Source: Chloroflexota bacterium
GTDB lineage: Bacteria; Chloroflexota; Dehalococcoidia; GIF9; UBA5629
Reading direction: 5' to 3'
Length of the DNA: 48,241 nt
Assembly: GCA_016865855.1 (NCBI GenBank)
Contig: VGNX01000009.1
Location: forward strand, 1-48,241
Shown here: piece after piece, positions 17,301-24,979 of the stretch
How positions within the stretch are numbered: position 1 is the first letter of the stretch
How the letters are laid out: the number at the start of each line of letters is the position of its first letter
Translations under genes and position numbers: made by a program
The notes under the pieces: model-generated
Database searches by the model: none
Told to the model about the DNA's origin: nothing
The model's input: only the letters and a program-made list of their open reading frames with translations

Positions 17301-17377
17301 TTAAGTTGACATAAAGTATTCTGGCGAATGACAATTAAATCAGAGAAGAAAAAGAGTTTGAAGGGAGGTAATTAAAG

Positions 17378-17749
17378 ATGGCAGAAGTCAAGGTAAAGAA
17401 AGGGGAGGAGCTTAATGGCCTGGGGAGGATGCTGAAGGAGACAATAGACACGAACCTCCGGGACCCCAAGATTTACAAGCGCGTCGAGAAGTTGAAAGCT
17501 AGTGTAGTCATAAGAGAGAGCACCTCCGGTGTAGCAGTCACACTCAATTTCAGGCAGGGTGAGATAGAGATACAAAATGATGCCATAAATAAGCCAAGCG
17601 CATATCAGGAAGCCGGATTTGAGAACATGGCATATGTTAGTTCCGGCCAAATTAGCCCCACAATGGCTTTACTCACCGGCAAAGTGAAAGCTAGAGGCAA
17701 TCTTTTAGTACTAATGAAGATTTCACCACTAATGGTACTAAAAGGATAG
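17378..17749 (+). CDS. SCP2 sterol-binding domain protein
   Basis: The 123-residue protein has the SCP2 fold pattern, with alternating strands (SVVIREST, GVAVTLNF, GEIEIQND) and the signature LLTGKVKARGNLLVLMKISPLM at the end (key part TGKVKARGN). SCP2 domains bind lipids or acyl-CoA chains in known proteins. AGGGAGGTAATTAAAG precedes the ATG. A second SCP2 protein lies at 23080-23490, so the cluster is bracketed by them. This suggests a hydrophobic substrate or intermediate. Confidence 0.82.
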   Translation: MAEVKVKKGEELNGLGRMLKETIDTNLRDPKIYKRVEKLKASVVIRESTSGVAVTLNFRQGEIEIQNDAINKPSAYQEAGFENMAYVSSGQISPTMALLTGKVKARGNLLVLMKISPLMVLKG

Positions 17750-17773
17750 AACAAGGAACAAGAAAGACGAGAA

Positions 17774-18559
17774 ATGTCGGAGGTGATTGTTTCTACCGGA
17801 AGAGGGGGAACTGGGAAGTCAACTTTTTCCGCTATTATTAGCAAATACTTAGCTTCTCCTTTATTGCTAATTGATGTTGACCCTGATCAGAGTTTAGGTG
17901 ACATGCTGGGAGTAGATTTAGAAAAGGAAGGGGTGAATACCGTTTCAAGTGTGGTCTCCGATATCCAAGGGACGAGGAAGTTGGGTTCTCGGTTATACTT
18001 TGATGAACTCGAAGCTTCGCTTTACACAAATTGCATATATCGAAGTCAAAAATTTGACCTGGTTACTTTAGGAACAAAATGGGCTGAGGGGTGCTATTGC
18101 CCTGAAGATAGTTCACTTAAAGGCATAATTCCTAGGCTCATCACGGAATATAAAAGTGTGGTGATAGATTCGCCAGCTGGATTAGAGCATCTGAATCGGA
18201 GAGTAGTATCGCATATAAACGACCTGTTTGTGTTATCAGACCCTTCGTTAAAATCCGCAAAGCATATAGAAAGGATGAAGCGCATTATCGATGCGGTAAA
18301 GATAACCTACGATTACTTGTATTTGGTGGGAAACCATGAGTTTAATGCAGAGGGAGAAGAATATCTCCGAAATTCAGGCGAACAGTTTCTGGGGAAGATA
18401 GACTACGATGTTAACGTCAAGGATTATAATCTGAAAGGGAAATCACTATGGGATTTACCGGAAGATTCCCCCGCTTGCTTGTCGGTCAAAAAACTATTGA
18501 AAAGAATCCAAGAAATTGACAAAGACCATTTTCAGGTCAGACAAGAATCATTAACTTAA
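17774..18559 (+). CDS. CooC/AcsF-like MinD-family ATPase
   Basis: The 261-residue protein has the deviant Walker A motif GRGGTGKST at residues 9-17, a Walker A' region LLLIDVDPDQSLGDMLG and VVIDSPAGLEHLNRR, which mark the MinD/ParA/CooC superfamily. A CxC motif in EGCYCPED near residue 110 corresponds to the metal-binding CxC of CooC-type ATPases, which insert nickel into CO dehydrogenase. No CO dehydrogenase or acetyl-CoA synthase gene is present in the window. Its client may be one of the adjacent Cys-rich iron-sulfur proteins. The ATG is preceded by GACGAGA, a weak ribosome binding site. Confidence 0.85.
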   Translation: MSEVIVSTGRGGTGKSTFSAIISKYLASPLLLIDVDPDQSLGDMLGVDLEKEGVNTVSSVVSDIQGTRKLGSRLYFDELEASLYTNCIYRSQKFDLVTLGTKWAEGCYCPEDSSLKGIIPRLITEYKSVVIDSPAGLEHLNRRVVSHINDLFVLSDPSLKSAKHIERMKRIIDAVKITYDYLYLVGNHEFNAEGEEYLRNSGEQFLGKIDYDVNVKDYNLKGKSLWDLPEDSPACLSVKKLLKRIQEIDKDHFQVRQESLT

Positions 18560-18600
18560 GCTTACAAATGCTATTAGTCGATAGTTAGAAAGGAGGATTC

Positions 18601-19506
18601 ATGCGAAACTTAAGTAGGTGGTTGGTAGCAGCTCTGTTGGTAGTGGTAGTTGTTGGCGGCTTGGGAAGTGTTGGATGCGCAAGGCCGCAGCCTTCACCCG
18701 AAGGGCCAGAACTTACTCTTGCTTCCGGTTGGAAGATGTACCACATAGATCAGGGTCCCAAAGATGCTCCTGTTATCTTGTTTGTGCACGGCCTAGGTGG
18801 GTCAAGTGAATACTGGGTACAAGCCATGGCCTGCACTGAGATGCAGAAGTATCGGTGTTTGGCTATTGACCTGCTCGGATTTGGAGGCTCAGACAAACCG
18901 GAAGACTTCGATTATTCGATGGAAAAGCAAGCCGAGACAATTCGAGAATTTCTGGCTTTGAAAAAAGTCGACAAAGTCATTTATGTCGGGCACTCTATGG
19001 GAGGCTCTGTGGGAATGGCACTGCTCCAACTACAGCCAGACCTTGTGGAGAAACTGGTGCTGCTGGATACCACTCTGGACCCAAGCTATATGGCACCTGT
19101 GTTCCAACAAATCTCTGGCATGGAAGAGGCACAGTTCGGTGTCCTATTTCAGGGCCTGAAAATGCGCGCCAAAGAAACGACTGCGGACTTTTTTCAGGCT
19201 CCTAGCCCAGAGACACTTGAGATGTCCGCCCGTGTAATGAAGCAATCTACATCTTATTCCTTTCTTCGTTCGTTAAAAGGAATAGGTCTTTTTTTGGAGA
19301 AACAACAGGCTGTTGAGGTCTTCAAGAACCTAGAGATACCTCACTATTACATTTTTGGGACAACTGATGAAGGTGTAGCTCGAATGGTCAATGACCACTT
19401 TGGCTCAGAACCATGGGTGTATGCGATTGAGAATGTCAAGCACTGCGCCATGGTTGAAGATCCGGCTAGTTTCTGCTCCGTGCTCGGTAAGATTTTGGCA
19501 CAATAG
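18601..19506 (+). CDS. alpha/beta hydrolase, probable lipoprotein
   Basis: The 301-residue protein begins with a signal peptide (MRNLSRWLVAALLVVVVVGG) ending in GSVGC, which resembles a lipobox, so the mature protein may be anchored outside the membrane. The hydrolase domain has the oxyanion segment HGLGGSSEYW, the nucleophile elbow GHSMGGS near residue 130, an acid in the FGTTDEGV region and the catalytic His in VKHCAMVEDP. AAAGGAGG precedes the ATG. Esterase, lipase or C-C hydrolase roles are all possible. Its location between an ATPase and ferredoxin-like proteins suggests it processes a substrate for the cluster. Confidence 0.85.
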   Translation: MRNLSRWLVAALLVVVVVGGLGSVGCARPQPSPEGPELTLASGWKMYHIDQGPKDAPVILFVHGLGGSSEYWVQAMACTEMQKYRCLAIDLLGFGGSDKPEDFDYSMEKQAETIREFLALKKVDKVIYVGHSMGGSVGMALLQLQPDLVEKLVLLDTTLDPSYMAPVFQQISGMEEAQFGVLFQGLKMRAKETTADFFQAPSPETLEMSARVMKQSTSYSFLRSLKGIGLFLEKQQAVEVFKNLEIPHYYIFGTTDEGVARMVNDHFGSEPWVYAIENVKHCAMVEDPASFCSVLGKILAQ

Positions 19507-19575
19507 AATATGATTATGAGAACGCGAGGTTGACTACGGCAATTGATGGAGAGCAAAAACTGAAGGAAGATACAT

Positions 19576-20715
19576 ATGACTGAGAGAGACTACTACGAAG
19601 AGCTTTGTGACTATTACGAAGTACTAGTCGGTGAAATTCCAAACCGAAATGAATTGAAGGAGGCACTGCAAAAAACAGTTATCACTGAAGACCTTGAGGT
19701 ATTTTTTCTGTTGCCGTTAGCCGGGAATATAACACTAACAGAACTGAGAACGCAAGCGAAGCTCCCTCCCGACAAGCTTCACGAGAGACTCAAACGGCTT
19801 GCCTCCAAGGGATTAATCATCGCCTACAAGACTGAAAAAGACCATGCCTATGAGCGGGAACATATCATATTTATGACAGAACAGCAGGTCAGGAAAGGGG
19901 AAGAGGGACCACAACGCACATTTTTCGCCAGATTTTTTAACACACTGATTGAGGGTGAAGGAGGATTTACAGTGCCCACCAAAACGCCCTTCTATCGCGT
20001 TTTGCCAGCAGAGCCGGCTATCACAAAATCCTCCGCTCTGCGCACAATCGATATCAACATTGTGGTTCCGGACCCACGTAGCATTTTACCCATTGATATC
20101 ATCACAGAAATGGTCAGGAAAGATGGCACTCTGATTGGGGTTGCGGAGTGCTTTTGCAGAAAGACGAAAAAGTTAGTGGCTGATGACTGTGGCCATCCTC
20201 GAGAGACCTGTTTTGTTTTCAATAAACTAGCTGAAAGCCTGATTGAGTACGGGTTCGCACGCAAAATTGACTACGCTGAAGCGATAGAGATACTGAAAGA
20301 CTGTGAAGCCCATGGGCTCGTCCATTGCGTCGATAATTGTGAGGGACAAATTCTAAGTCTGTGCAATTGCTGCTCTTGCAGCTGCATCCTTTTAAGGGGT
20401 GTCATGCGGGGGCAGACAAATCTCAGCGCACCTTCACGCTATGTGGTGAGCTTTGATTCAGAGAAATGCAAAAGCTGTAAGACCTGTATCGCACGATGTC
20501 CTACCGACGCAAGGTTTGTTGTCGACGAAAAAGTGGGGGTGGATGCTGACAGGTGCATTGGGTGCGGACTATGTGTGACCACCTGTACTACTGGCTCGAG
20601 TAAGATTGTGCTACGAAAAGAGACTGAAAAGATTTACAGCAGCTGCCCCGAGCTCTATGACCAAATTGGGGGCGAGGCGCTAGCCGCATTCTTCGAGAGA
20701 AAGCAAGGTAGTTGA
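19576..20715 (+). CDS. winged-helix / Cys-rich / 2[4Fe-4S] ferredoxin-like protein
   Basis: The 379-residue protein has three parts. Residues 30-105 look like a winged helix (ITLTELRTQAKLPPDKLHER, KGLIIAYKTE). Residues 185-275 are Cys-rich, with AECFCRK, HPRETCFVF, CVDNCEG and LCNCCSCSCILLRG. Residues 290-350 hold two [4Fe-4S] motifs, CKSCKTCIARCP and CIGCGLCVTTCT, the second ending in CT rather than CP. GAAGGAAGAT precedes the ATG. Related proteins of unknown function occur in anaerobes. The arrangement suggests a redox-sensing or electron-transfer protein that might also bind DNA, which is inference. Confidence 0.8.
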   Translation: MTERDYYEELCDYYEVLVGEIPNRNELKEALQKTVITEDLEVFFLLPLAGNITLTELRTQAKLPPDKLHERLKRLASKGLIIAYKTEKDHAYEREHIIFMTEQQVRKGEEGPQRTFFARFFNTLIEGEGGFTVPTKTPFYRVLPAEPAITKSSALRTIDINIVVPDPRSILPIDIITEMVRKDGTLIGVAECFCRKTKKLVADDCGHPRETCFVFNKLAESLIEYGFARKIDYAEAIEILKDCEAHGLVHCVDNCEGQILSLCNCCSCSCILLRGVMRGQTNLSAPSRYVVSFDSEKCKSCKTCIARCPTDARFVVDEKVGVDADRCIGCGLCVTTCTTGSSKIVLRKETEKIYSSCPELYDQIGGEALAAFFERKQGS

Positions 20716-20925
20716 GGAGACAGGTATTGTTCGGACTTCATGTGTAGTCTGGTCAAGTAATAGTTACAGTTTGGCAGTAGCTAGAACTTCTAAGATTATT
20801 GGGGATGGAAGGAGGTGACAACTACAAGCGAAAGAGAGTCCATTTATCAAGTAAGTTAAGAATGTGTGCGTTTGTCCAAAGGTCGCGGGGTTTGAGTATT
20901 TGAAGTTTTATAAAGGAGGTCAAGA

Positions 20926-21762
20926 ATGTGTAGGTACTGTGTGGAATATGGAGGGGGTACCAAGTGGTATCTTAATCCCGATAATTACCGTGATGAACTT
21001 TACACTGCTGAAGTTCATGAACCTACTACGAGGATGCTTGGGGGTGTACTGAAGAATACCTTCGAGGCGGGTGCTATGTCAAATGTTGATTTTATGGCGC
21101 CTGACTTATACTACTCAGGCAACCTGAGCATGGCTTTGGAGCAAGTAACTGCTCATGGTGGGCAAATCGTTCCTTTAGAGGACGCTCTCAAGATAATAGA
21201 CCTTTGTCACGGACCTTTTCTGCTGGCGCACTGCGCCTGTCGCAGGTATTTTGGCCGAAAGGATGTCATTCGCTGCATGTATTTCTGGCCAACAGTCGAA
21301 ACCGCGCTAAAGGAGAGACCCTGGGAGAAAGATTCAAGGGTTATCTCCAAGAAAGAAGCAAAAGAGCTCGAGAGAGAATTTGAAAAAAAGGGATTTTTGC
21401 ATTCAATTTGGCACGCCGGTGTTAATTTTGATGGAATCCCTCCCATAGTTATATGTCATTGTACGGCTACTGATTGCATACCAACAAAGTTCAGATTGTC
21501 CTACGGAGTGATGAACGGTCAGCGCAAGGGAGAATATGTATCTATGGTTGACCCGGTGAAGTGCAGAGAGGGATGTAAGGACTATCCGGTGTGCATGCAG
21601 CGCTGCCAGTTCGGGGCAATGAGGTATTCTCCTGCAGACCGCATATTGTACATTGACCCTCAAGCATGTTTTGGTTGTGGTTTATGCCGAGCAGCTTGTC
21701 CACATGGAGCAATAAAGCTGGTGGACCGATTATCGTTCCCTTCTCTGGTGGATACCTGGTGA
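20926..21762 (+). CDS. Cys-rich 4Fe-4S ferredoxin-like protein
   Basis: The 278-residue protein is related in plan to the upstream ferredoxin-like protein but has no winged helix. It has HCACRRYFGRKDVIRC near residue 103 and VICHCTATDC near residue 175. Two cluster motifs follow near the C-terminus: CREGCKDYPVCMQRCQFGA (a spaced variant) and CFGCGLCRAACPHGAI. AAAGGAGG precedes the ATG. About 210 bp separate it from the preceding gene; that gap contains a second strong AAGGAGGTGA with only a 14-codon frame after it. Confidence 0.78.
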   Translation: MCRYCVEYGGGTKWYLNPDNYRDELYTAEVHEPTTRMLGGVLKNTFEAGAMSNVDFMAPDLYYSGNLSMALEQVTAHGGQIVPLEDALKIIDLCHGPFLLAHCACRRYFGRKDVIRCMYFWPTVETALKERPWEKDSRVISKKEAKELEREFEKKGFLHSIWHAGVNFDGIPPIVICHCTATDCIPTKFRLSYGVMNGQRKGEYVSMVDPVKCREGCKDYPVCMQRCQFGAMRYSPADRILYIDPQACFGCGLCRAACPHGAIKLVDRLSFPSLVDTW

Positions 21763-21797
21763 CGCAGGAAGTGAATTTGGGCGAAAGGAGAGATAAA

Positions 21798-22169
21798 ATG
21801 GAATACACACATATTACACCAAGGCCGCTTATTACTGTAGATGAAGAGGCATGTGGAAACGCCATATTGTGCCTGAAGTGTGTCAAGGCGTGCTTAGAGG
21901 CGGGCCCAAATGTTATTGGATTCATGAACAGTGAGCCTCCCCCGGTGGGAGAAAATGCTCCCCAAAGACTGGAGGATATACCGCACAAAATAATTTTTTC
22001 TGGTATGGTGAATTGCAATGGCTGTGGGAAGTGCATCGAGGCTTGCCCTAAAGGAGCTCTTACCTTGCAGATGCCTGAACCCCAGGTGCCGGCAGCGAGG
22101 GTTCAGCACGCAGACATCGTCTTTTGTGGCACTCTCAGGGATGGTACAAAAGTATTTCCCAGAGATTGA
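21798..22169 (+). CDS. small 4Fe-4S protein
   Basis: The 123-residue protein has two Cys groups: ACGNAILCLKCVKACLEAGP near residue 16 and NCNGCGKCIEACPKGAL near residue 75. The second is a normal [4Fe-4S] motif. In the first, the spacing LCLKCVKAC followed by LEAGP is unusual. The ATG at 21798 follows AAAGGAG; the open frame extends upstream but overlaps the previous gene. It lies 35 bp after the preceding ferredoxin-like gene and is surely co-transcribed. Confidence 0.8.
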   Translation: MEYTHITPRPLITVDEEACGNAILCLKCVKACLEAGPNVIGFMNSEPPPVGENAPQRLEDIPHKIIFSGMVNCNGCGKCIEACPKGALTLQMPEPQVPAARVQHADIVFCGTLRDGTKVFPRD

Positions 22170-22245
22170 ACTTTAAGGGGGATAAATCTTAGCAGCCATA
22201 GTGAGCTTTGCAAGATAAAAGGAGTTTACGAGTAGTATATGGAGG

Positions 22246-22932
22246 ATGCAGAAAGCAGGAGACGCCGTGATTAAGGCAAAGCAACTTCGGCTTGTAGCTG
22301 GAGCGTATTTGTCTGGTATGGGTTACTACGTGGAGATCTTGCCGGAGATACCGGATACAGACCTTAAGCCCGATGTCATAGGGATAAAGCCTAAGTTAGA
22401 GGAGGTTAAACTCCGCCTAAAAAACAAGGGTGGAGCACCAACAGGCTTCATGTATTTATTGAGTGAGGATGAGTGGATATCTACGGAGTCCATAGTGGAA
22501 AAGACTGGGTTTGACGAAGATTTTGTTATTGCTGTGTTGCGGGATAGTGAGGAGGATGGTTGGGTTAAAAGTAAAACTGAACTGGAAGGCAAGGTCTTCT
22601 GGAAGATTTATGGTTATCGACTACCAGCTGAGGAATGTGTGATGATGTGTTGCGGCCCTGAAGACCCTTTGGGTGCATTAGATGTCTTGGAGAGATTAAA
22701 GGGCTGTTTCAACAGGGGATATCTCCTTTTCCCGTATCAGGTAGATGGGGAGTTTCTGGATAGGTGTTCTCAAAGAGAAATAGGTGTTTTAGTCTTTGAT
22801 GAAAGGATTGTCAGCTTCATGGAGGCGCTGGCAGCCAAACATTTTAACATCAAGAATTTCAAGGCCTATTCTTCGATCTGTGAAAAAATTGTAGTTGATA
22901 ACTACGCCTTCCGCACCGGTGAATATTGGTGA
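22246..22932 (+). CDS. hypothetical protein with predicted winged-helix segment
   Basis: I do not recognise this 228-residue protein. The N-terminal part (KAKQLRLVAGAYLSGMGYYVE, then DLKPDVIGIKP) has the look of a small nuclease-like or restriction-like alpha/beta fold. Residues 75-105 (SEDEWISTESIVEKTGFDED, LRDSEEDGWVKSK) resemble a winged helix. The pair CVMMCCG near residue 127 and later single Cys residues could bind metal. The start is uncertain: the ATG at 22246 directly abuts GGAGG, while a GTG at 22267 has AGGAGA four bases upstream. It is followed by a new promoter, so it ends a transcription unit. Confidence 0.7.
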   Translation: MQKAGDAVIKAKQLRLVAGAYLSGMGYYVEILPEIPDTDLKPDVIGIKPKLEEVKLRLKNKGGAPTGFMYLLSEDEWISTESIVEKTGFDEDFVIAVLRDSEEDGWVKSKTELEGKVFWKIYGYRLPAEECVMMCCGPEDPLGALDVLERLKGCFNRGYLLFPYQVDGEFLDRCSQREIGVLVFDERIVSFMEALAAKHFNIKNFKAYSSICEKIVVDNYAFRTGEYW

Positions 22933-22957
22933 ACTTTTTGATTAACTTTATTGACTA

Positions 22958-22985
22958 TTGATTTTTCAAGAATCTGTGGTAGAAT
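22958..22985 (+). promoter_or_regulatory. promoter before the second SCP2 gene
   Basis: TTGATT at 22958-22963 and TAGAAT at 22980-22985 are separated by 16 bp, with TGG before the -10 (extended -10). The leader would be about 90 nt. It contains a strong ribosome binding site (GGGAGGTGAG) and a five-codon frame, ATG GTT ATA GGG TAG, at 23005-23019. Confidence 0.45.
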
Positions 22986-23079
22986 TTAAACGAGGGAGGT
23001 GAGAATGGTTATAGGGTAGCAAGCGGATAGCTAAGATATGCAACTTTGGAGGCAAAATTCAAAAGAAGGAGGTAAAAAA

Positions 23080-23490
23080 ATGGCAATCAGGTATGCATCG
23101 GAGGAATGGGTAAAGGCTGCGTGTGAGGCAACTAATAAGAGCCAAGCGTACAAGGAGGCGGCGAAGAACTGGGAAGGAGACATGTATTTTATCGTCGAGC
23201 CAGAAGGGGGGCTGAAGGAGAAAATCATTATGTACTTTGACCTTTGGCATGGCGAATGTCGCGCTGCTTCTGTGGTCGCTGACGAAAGCGCCAAGACCCC
23301 TGCCTACCGCTTCTGGGCTCCACTAGGGATATGGCGTCAAATATTGGAAAAGAAGCTGGACCCTGTTCAAGCCATGATGACCGGCAAGCTCAACCTTAAG
23401 GGGGACATGGCACAAATTATGAAGATGCCTAAGGCTGCCGTAGAGCTGGTGAACTGCATGCTCCAGTTCGAAACCGAATTCCCTTGGTGA
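23080..23490 (+). CDS. SCP2 sterol-binding domain protein
   Basis: The 136-residue protein has the SCP2 pattern: MYFIVEPEGGLKEKIIMYFDL, a central FWAPLGIWRQILEKKLDPVQ helix region, and the terminal MMTGKLNLKGDMAQIMKMPKA (key part TGKLNLKGD). AGAAGGAGGT precedes the ATG at 23080; earlier in-frame codons from 23038 are unlikely. It probably carries an acyl or lipid ligand, and is a distant paralogue of the protein at 17378-17749. It has its own promoter and probably shares a transcript with the alcohol dehydrogenase. Confidence 0.82.
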   Translation: MAIRYASEEWVKAACEATNKSQAYKEAAKNWEGDMYFIVEPEGGLKEKIIMYFDLWHGECRAASVVADESAKTPAYRFWAPLGIWRQILEKKLDPVQAMMTGKLNLKGDMAQIMKMPKAAVELVNCMLQFETEFPW

Positions 23491-23604
23491 ATTGCACGGT
23501 TCTTATCGAAACTGAATTGCGTGAGTAGCCAGCATGGCCTTGAGCTGAAATAAATATACGTAAAACATTTTGAGCTAACTTCAAATTTTGGAGAGGAGGT
23601 AGTT

Positions 23605-24768
23605 ATGTGGTATTTTGTGAGTCCGGAGGTAGTTTATGGGCGAGATGCAGTGACTCGTTTGGCTCAATTGGAGGGAAAGTCTGCTTTCATCGTTACTGAT
23701 GCCAATATGGTAAAACTGGGCTTCGTCGACAAGGTCAAGGAACAACTCTCGAAAGCAGGGATAAAGAGCACTGTCTTTGATGGAGTTGAGCCTGACCCTT
23801 CAATCGAGACAGTGAACAAGGGGGCATCCGAAATAAGCCGGTATGGACCGGACTGGATAGTGGCGCTGGGGGGAGGCTCGGTTATGGATGCGGCCAAGGG
23901 AATGTCGGCAGGATATGAAAGGCCGGATGTAAAGGTAGAGGAGATAAATCCCTTTACCCCTTTAGGGCCCCGGAAGAAGGCTAAGCTTATTGGTATTCCC
24001 ACAACTTCAGGTACGGGTGCCGAGGCAACCTGGGGGATGGTGCTCACCGTCACCGCCGAGCAGAGGAAGGGGAGTTTTGGTTGCCGTGAGTGTACTCCTG
24101 ATATTGCCATTGTAGACCCGGCGTTTGCGCTGGCGATGCCTCCTGATCTTACCGCACAGACAGGTCTGGACACGCTGACCCATGCTGTGGAGGGATTTAC
24201 CAGTACCTGGAAGAACGATTTCAGCGATGGCCTTTTGCTTAGAGCTATCCAGCTTGTCTTCCAATATCTGCCCAGAGCCTACAAAGATGGGCACGACATG
24301 GAAGCCAGGGAAAAGCTGCATAATGCTGCCTGTATTGCCGGGATGGGATTTATCAACTCGATGTGTGCGCTGGCACACGCTACCGGCCATGCCCTAGGAG
24401 GCGTATTCCATACACCCCATGGCAGGGCAGTGGGGCTATTCCTGCCTTATACCATCGAGTTTATCGGAGACGCTCGTGAGGAGCTCTGGGCCGAGATAGC
24501 TTACTCTATCAAATTGGAGGTACCCAAAGGGAAAAAGGCAGCACCAATTCTAGCCCAGGCAATACGTGAGCTAGCCCGCAGTGTTAAGGAACCATTAAGC
24601 ATTAAGGAGACAGGTATCCCGTCGGATAGCTTTAATAACTGCATAGAAAAGCTAGTAGATAATGCCATGATGGATTTTCAACTTGTTACCACTGCTCGGC
24701 CACCTAACAGCGAAGAGACAGAAAAGTTTTTCCGCTATGCTTACGACGGCAAATCCATAGATTTTTAG
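23605..24768 (+). CDS. iron-containing (group III) alcohol dehydrogenase
   Basis: The 387-residue protein has the NAD-binding motif GGGSVMDAAKGMSAG near residue 92, the conserved GIPTTSGTGAEATWG near residue 132, and the metal ligands expected of the family: Asp and His in GLDTLTHAVEG, His in ATGHALGG and His in HTPHGRAVG. Such enzymes interconvert alcohols and aldehydes with NAD(P). GAGAGGAGGT precedes the ATG. With the AOR immediately downstream, the pair can convert an alcohol to an acid via an aldehyde. The actual substrate is unknown. Confidence 0.93.
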   Translation: MWYFVSPEVVYGRDAVTRLAQLEGKSAFIVTDANMVKLGFVDKVKEQLSKAGIKSTVFDGVEPDPSIETVNKGASEISRYGPDWIVALGGGSVMDAAKGMSAGYERPDVKVEEINPFTPLGPRKKAKLIGIPTTSGTGAEATWGMVLTVTAEQRKGSFGCRECTPDIAIVDPAFALAMPPDLTAQTGLDTLTHAVEGFTSTWKNDFSDGLLLRAIQLVFQYLPRAYKDGHDMEAREKLHNAACIAGMGFINSMCALAHATGHALGGVFHTPHGRAVGLFLPYTIEFIGDAREELWAEIAYSIKLEVPKGKKAAPILAQAIRELARSVKEPLSIKETGIPSDSFNNCIEKLVDNAMMDFQLVTTARPPNSEETEKFFRYAYDGKSIDF

Positions 24769-24799
24769 TCTATTGGAAGCGGCCATGTGTAGTAACTGA

Positions 24800-24890
24800 G
24801 GTTATAGCCGTTGCTGGGAGGCACAGGGTAGGATGGTCATGTGTATGATGCCAATTTGAAAGTCCGGCTGGTCCAGCAGCGGCTATAATT
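24800..24890 (+). ncRNA. candidate structured RNA element upstream of the second AOR
   Basis: TTATAGCCGTTGCTGG at 24802-24817 pairs with CCAGCAGCGGCTATAA at 24873-24888 in a 16-bp stem with 15 Watson-Crick pairs and one G-U; two more G-U pairs can extend it to 24800/24890. The 55-nt interior can form an inner TCAT-gtgt-ATGA hairpin. No T-run follows, so it is not an ordinary terminator. It ends 89 nt before the AOR ATG. A ligand-binding leader is one option; it does not obviously match the Moco/Tuco consensus I remember. Confidence 0.4.
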
Positions 24891-24979
24891 GCCAGAAAAG
24901 CAAAGGGCAGGGCGAATCTATTAGAATTATTGGGCAATTTCAGAAATAATGGCGAAAAGAACGAAAGGAGGTGCAAAAA

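Noticed and set aside
20816-20860. 14-codon frame after a strong AAGGAGGTGA between two ferredoxin-like genes
   Set aside because: GTG start overlaps the Shine-Dalgarno sequence and the peptide has no recognisable feature. It could be a decayed gene start, but support is too weak.
23005-23019. Five-codon frame ATG GTT ATA GGG TAG in the leader of the second SCP2 gene
   Set aside because: It has a strong ribosome binding site and could be a leader peptide, but nothing in its codons suggests attenuation.
24800-24890. Rho-independent terminator of the alcohol dehydrogenase gene
   Set aside because: The loop is 55 nt and no T-run follows the stem.
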